Below, piece by piece: positions 15,706-18,393 of a stretch of 18,393 bases of DNA (the first letter of the stretch is position 1; each line of letters starts with the position of its first letter). Below the pieces are notes generated by a model. That model was given only the letters and a program-made list of their open reading frames with translations. It did no database searches and was not told the DNA's origin. The stretch is from Caryophanales bacterium UBA4869 (GTDB lineage Bacteria; Bacillota_I; Bacilli_A; RFN20; CAG-288). Made by a program: the position numbers and the translations under genes. The stretch covers positions 13,602 through 31,994 of the forward strand of contig DHDT01000071.1 in the NCBI GenBank assembly GCA_002399505.1, written 5' to 3'.

Positions 15706-15873
15706 ATTGAATAGCGCCTCTACAGTTTTGCTGTAGGAGTCTACTGAGATGTTCTCTCGTAGCCCAATCGTTATTTTTGCCAAAATAACGTTTCGGCAAC
15801 CTTGCCTTTCACTGAGTTCTAAGGATGTCTCCTCCCTCAGTTACTGATCTTGGCTGCGCCTCTATCAATCTTT
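15706..15873 (-). promoter_or_regulatory. Lysine riboswitch (L box)
   Basis: On the minus strand the leader has the conserved lysine aptamer elements in order: GATAGAGGCGC, the CCAAGATCAGTA loop element, arms ACTGAG/CTCAGT, GTGAAAGGCAAGG and GCCGAAACG, a 9-bp helix CGTTATTTT/AAAATAACG, TTGGGCTACGAGA, a 9-bp helix CTCCTACAG/CTGTAGGAG, and the closing GGAGGCGCTATTC that pairs with the first strand as P1. It is followed by an intrinsic terminator just before the first gene. Lysine binding should stabilise P1, which uses the bases needed for the antiterminator, and so switch the transporter off. This is the main evidence that the operon imports lysine. Confidence 0.96.
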
Positions 15874-15882
15874 ACGCTAATG

Positions 15883-15910
15883 ATTTTATAACATTAGAAA
15901 ATCAATGCAA
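15883..15910 (-). promoter_or_regulatory. Promoter of the lysine transporter operon
   Basis: Minus strand TTGCAT (15905-15910), 16 bases, TAAAAT (15883-15888), within an AT-rich stretch. The start would fall near 15876, just before the 5' strand of the riboswitch P1 helix, as expected. Confidence 0.55.
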
Positions 15911-16001
15911 TGGTTATTTTTAAAAGAATTGATAATATGCATCTTTTAATTCTTGTTAATTAAATGAAACAAGGTAAAAATCGGATAAAAACAAATATTG
16001 A

Positions 16002-16015
16002 TGTAAACGCTTACT
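16002..16015. promoter_or_regulatory. cre-like / LacI-family operator
   Basis: TGTAAACGCTTACT matches the catabolite-responsive element pattern TGWNANCGNTNWCA at all fixed positions except the last. It is about 90 bases upstream of the lysine promoter and 455 bases upstream of the GH36 gene, so what it controls is unclear; it may be left over from a lost sugar gene or locus. Confidence 0.45.
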
Positions 16016-16020
16016 AATGG

Positions 16021-16270
16021 TTAAAGCAAGGCGTTTATCTCTTCTTTGATAGGACCATCAACAACAATCCTTACAAAATCAACTAATTAAATATTGTGAA
16101 AATCCTCATCGGAACCTTTTTCGTTATAATAGCGGAATTTCATTTTATCAATCTGTCCATCGGCAAAGTGATAACCGCAGTCTAAGAAATGAGATGTTCT
16201 ATTAGCTTTTTTAAATCTAAAAGCATTGGTTTTCGCTTATCCTGAACAGCTTGTCGGTAATAAGATAAGG
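16021..16270 (-). pseudogene. Decayed gene remnant, family not recognised
   Basis: On the minus strand this stretch reads like broken coding sequence. One frame, about 16270 to 16190, gives SYYRQAVQDKRKPMLLDLKK and continues LIEHLIS before a stop. An adjacent frame then gives HFLDCGYHFADGQIDKMKFR, YYNEKGSDEDFHNI, an in-frame TAA at 16087-16089, and in the same frame LVDFVRIVVDGPIKEEINAL ending in a stop at 16021. At least one frameshift and one nonsense codon would be needed to explain it, and there is no start codon with a ribosome binding site. Composition looks coding rather than intergenic, but I recognise no family. It could also be chance open sequence. Confidence 0.35.
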
Positions 16271-16359
16271 GATAGATAGATTAATAAAAAAATTTTTTTA
16301 AGAAAAATCTGTTATTTGAGAGCGGATTTAGAAATATGAAGAATGAACTTGAGCGGTTA

Positions 16360-16414
16360 CATATGTATCTAATTGTTATTATCTAAAAATAGATAATGTT
16401 GTTCACATGTATCT
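16360..16414. repeat. Direct repeat pair flanking an inverted repeat upstream of the GH36 gene
   Basis: CATATGTATCT (16360-16370) and CACATGTATCT (16404-16414) are the same 11-mer with one difference, 44 bases apart, about four helical turns. Between them is an inverted repeat, ATTATCT (16378-16384) and AGATAAT (16391-16397). The group ends about 28 bases before the proposed -10 of the alpha-galactosidase gene, so it is a plausible activator or repressor region. Confidence 0.4.
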
Positions 16415-16420
16415 TTATAG

Positions 16421-16459
16421 TTGAAAATTATTGAATTAACATATAATAGATATAGGAAG
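16421..16459 (+). promoter_or_regulatory. Promoter and ribosome binding site of the GH36 gene
   Basis: TATAAT (16442-16447) is a perfect -10; the nearest -35-like string TTGAAA (16421-16426) is only 15 bases away, so the promoter may need an activator. AGGAAG (16454-16459) is the ribosome binding site 11 bases before the ATG. Confidence 0.45.
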
Positions 16460-16470
16460 TAAAACCATTT

Positions 16471-17958
16471 ATGAAGTATCAAATCAAGTACCAGGCTGAT
16501 GGAAAAGAATATTTGAATGAATCAGATATTCTCGATATCAAATATGAGAATAAGGATAACGTCCTCTTTTTAACGCTCTTTCCTAAGAAAAAAATAACTC
16601 TTATATCAGCCCATGTTGATCTCTTTGATCAACTCAAAGACGACGAAGTCTTTTTTGCAAACGGCTATCAGACTTGGACTGACAGCCAAGAACAGGCTGT
16701 GGATGATTGGACTTTAAAACCGGGATTCATCACAAAAATCCCTGCTTTAGAGAAAAAATATCGGTTCTCAGTTTACGGAGATCATTATTTCGCCCCTTAT
16801 CATAAGCATTATTCTTTTTCCTATACGTACTTAAGAAATAAAGATCAATTACGCTTCTATGGTTCTTTGAACGAAAAGACAGGATTCACAGTCTTTTATA
16901 TCGATGACAGAGAATTACAGTGCTACAAAGACATCGAAGGCTTAGAAGTCGACAAAGAATATCAGCTTTTCAATTTGATTTCCTTTAAAGGAACAGAAGA
17001 AGAAGTTTTTAAGTCTTATGCTTCATCCTTCGATAGAACAATGAGAGTCAAGAATAAGATAAAAGGATTTACTACCTGGTATAGGCACTATCTGAAAATC
17101 GATGAAGAAAAATGCTTCACTGATTTGAATAATATCAAAAACTCCGGTCTCGACTTTGACTATTTCCAACTCGATGACGGCTATGAGCCTGCTATCGGAG
17201 ACTGGCTTGTTTCAAACGATGAGAAGTTCCCAAATGGATTAAGCTATCTTGCTAAATCCATCAAAGCAAAAGGAATGAGAGCCGGTATTTGGTTAGCTCC
17301 GTTTTTTGCAAGTCCTAATAGTGTTTTGTTTAAGAAACATCCTGATTGGATTTTAAAAGATGAAAACGGAGAATATCTGGTTGGCAGTGGTAACTGGGGT
17401 GGTGTCTATCTTCTTGATATTGAGAAGGAAGAAGTCCAAAAGTATCTTATCGGTGTCTTCTCTTCTTTAAAGGAATTTGGATATTCTTTATTCAAACTGG
17501 ACTTTTTATACGCTGCCTGTCTTCCAAAGAGAAAAGACAAATCTCGCGGTCAGATGATGTGCGAGGCGATGGAGTTTTTAAGAAAAGCCGTCGGAGATGA
17601 CGCTGATATTTTAGGCTGCGGTGTCCCTCTCTTCCCCGCTTTCTTCAATTGCGACTACTGTCGTATTGGTCCGGATATTTCCTTCATCTTTGACGATCAC
17701 TTCTTCATGAGATTCTGTCATCGCGAAAGAATATCTTCAAAAGTGGCCCTGATGAACACCATAGCCAGACGACAGCTTAACGGTCTCTTTTTCTTCAATG
17801 ATCCGGATGTCGTTTTGCTTAAAGGAACCAAGATGACGGATAAGCAGAAGCTTTCTCTATATGACGCCACTAAAAAATACGGCGGTGTCTTCTTCACCTC
17901 TGATGATGTCTCCTTATATACTGAACAAGACAAGAAACTGATGAAAGATCTGAAGTAG
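16471..17958 (+). CDS. Compact GH36 alpha-galactosidase (melibiase)
   Basis: Retaining glycoside hydrolase of clan GH-D that releases terminal alpha-galactose, for example from melibiose or raffinose family sugars. No signal peptide, so it should act on imported oligosaccharides in the cytoplasm. Residues 1-195 form a shortened N-terminal beta domain (ANGYQTWTDS at 63-72). Residues 198-495 form the barrel: FTTWYRHYL (200-208), FQLDDGYE (232-239), AGIWLAPFFA (271-280), FKLDF (341-345) with the nucleophile Asp344, and CRIGPD (397-402) with acid/base Asp402. GGVFFTSDDVSLY comes close to the end. Typical GH36 enzymes have about 700 residues; this one, at 495, has a trimmed N-terminal part and lacks the C-terminal sandwich. 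It stands alone with its own promoter and terminator. Family certain, natural substrate inferred. Confidence 0.92.
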   Translation: MKYQIKYQADGKEYLNESDILDIKYENKDNVLFLTLFPKKKITLISAHVDLFDQLKDDEVFFANGYQTWTDSQEQAVDDWTLKPGFITKIPALEKKYRFSVYGDHYFAPYHKHYSFSYTYLRNKDQLRFYGSLNEKTGFTVFYIDDRELQCYKDIEGLEVDKEYQLFNLISFKGTEEEVFKSYASSFDRTMRVKNKIKGFTTWYRHYLKIDEEKCFTDLNNIKNSGLDFDYFQLDDGYEPAIGDWLVSNDEKFPNGLSYLAKSIKAKGMRAGIWLAPFFASPNSVLFKKHPDWILKDENGEYLVGSGNWGGVYLLDIEKEEVQKYLIGVFSSLKEFGYSLFKLDFLYAACLPKRKDKSRGQMMCEAMEFLRKAVGDDADILGCGVPLFPAFFNCDYCRIGPDISFIFDDHFFMRFCHRERISSKVALMNTIARRQLNGLFFFNDPDVVLLKGTKMTDKQKLSLYDATKKYGGVFFTSDDVSLYTEQDKKLMKDLK

Positions 17959-17973
17959 AAATTATCGCACTGA

Positions 17974-17998
17974 AAAAGCCACCTTCACGGTGGCTTTT
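17974..17998. terminator. Bidirectional terminator between GH36 gene and prs
   Basis: AAAAGCCACC (17974-17983) and GGTGGCTTTT (17989-17998) form a perfect 10-bp stem with loop TTCAC, with T-rich ends on both strands. It serves the alpha-galactosidase gene on plus and prs on minus. Confidence 0.93.
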
Positions 17999-18009
17999 AC
18001 AATTTCTGT

Positions 18010-18393
18010 TTAGTCCTTGTACATCTCGTAGACATCGGAGACTGGAGTCTCGTTTGATATGGCCAAGATTGCTTCGGCGATAACAGGAGCCAAAGAACAG
18101 ACGTGAATATTTAGTTCCTTGTTTTCAGCAAATCTCTTAGGAAGCGGAATGGAATCAGTCACATACAATTTGGAGAAAGCCTTGGAAGTGGTAAGTCTCT
18201 CATAAGCGGGATCAGAGAAAACAGGATGAGTGCAGACCATCATGATTTTCTGAGCACCGGCATTACGAAGGGCATTGCTTGCCGCTACGGCACTTCCGGC
18301 TGAATCGATCATATCATCGACAATCATGCAGTCCTTGCCATTGACATCACCGATGATGTTCATGACTTCCGGCTGATACTGAGAATTTCTTCT
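18010..18393 (-). CDS. prs: Ribose-phosphate pyrophosphokinase (PRPP synthetase), C-terminal part
   Basis: The last 127 codons of prs; the gene begins beyond the right edge and the frame is open to base 18393. The enzyme transfers pyrophosphate from ATP to ribose 5-phosphate to make PRPP for nucleotide, histidine and tryptophan synthesis in the cytoplasm. NIIGDVNGKDCMIVDDMIDS followed by AGSAVAASNAL is the type I phosphoribosyl (PRPP) binding motif with the ribose-phosphate loop DDMIDSAGS; VCTHPVFSDPAYERL and LYVTDSIPLP match the C-terminal half of class I PRPP synthetases, and IAEAILAISNETPVSDVYE is the usual C-terminal helix region. An internal Met at 18363 is not the start. Convergent with the GH36 gene. 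Confidence 0.96.
   Translation of the reverse strand, partial: RRNSQYQPEVMNIIGDVNGKDCMIVDDMIDSAGSAVAASNALRNAGAQKIMMVCTHPVFSDPAYERLTTSKAFSKLYVTDSIPLPKRFAENKELNIHVCSLAPVIAEAILAISNETPVSDVYEMYKD

Noticed and set aside
15706..15873. T-box or SAM riboswitch as the identity of the leader
   Set aside because: No specifier/T-box sequence and no SAM core; the order of conserved elements and the junction sequences are those of the lysine aptamer.
16360..16414. CRISPR or mobile-element end at the 11-mer repeats
   Set aside because: Only two short copies, no regular spacers, no transposase or target duplication nearby.

Overview
The window looks like a moderately AT-rich genome of a low-GC Gram-positive bacterium (Bacillota/Mycoplasmatota side, probably a gut-type Bacilli or Erysipelotrichia relative). 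The reasons are the B. subtilis-like order tatD-rnmV-ksgA, AGGAGG-type ribosome binding sites, lipoprotein signal peptides on the secreted proteins, a lysine riboswitch of Firmicutes type, and rhamnose genes preceded by a DeoR-type regulator. I cannot name the genus from sequence alone. No tRNA, rRNA, CRISPR array or insertion sequence was seen.

Layout. (1) 1-670, minus: start of a membrane-anchored glycoside hydrolase family 3 protein with its sandwich domain first; it runs off the left edge. (2) 978-4517, minus: rhaB-rhaA-rhaD, a complete rhamnose catabolic operon with an intrinsic terminator, and a divergent DeoR-family regulator (4644-5408) with a perfect 16-bp palindrome between them. 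(3) 5464-8973, plus: a housekeeping RNA-maturation cluster, mnmE-tatD-rnmV-ksgA, tightly packed and overlapping; mnmE appears to be transcribed without a leader. (4) 9078-12880, minus: a CPBP intramembrane protease, an Lgt-like membrane protein and a large lipoprotein with a phosphoesterase fold whose metal-binding motifs are all changed. (5) 12918-15622, minus: a polar amino acid ABC transporter (binding protein, permease, ATPase) under a lysine riboswitch and an attenuator terminator, so almost certainly a lysine importer. (6) 15877-16470: promoter, an orphan cre-like site, a decayed gene remnant and repeated motifs. (7) 16471-17958, plus: compact GH36 alpha-galactosidase. (8) 18010-18393, minus: the end of prs, sharing a bidirectional terminator with the GH36 gene.

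The most unusual thing is the lysine transporter. Its binding protein reads as a circular permutation: the segment that normally ends such proteins lies directly behind the lipobox, and the chain stops exactly where that segment should begin. Its ATPase carries about 100 extra, highly charged residues between Walker A and the Q-loop. Next to it lies the degenerate phosphoesterase lipoprotein, paired with an Lgt-like protein that lacks the usual catalytic histidine.

Sugar use is a second theme: rhamnose (rhaBAD), alpha-galactosides (GH36) and probably beta-glucosides or related glycans (GH3) fit a fermenter of plant or host glycans.
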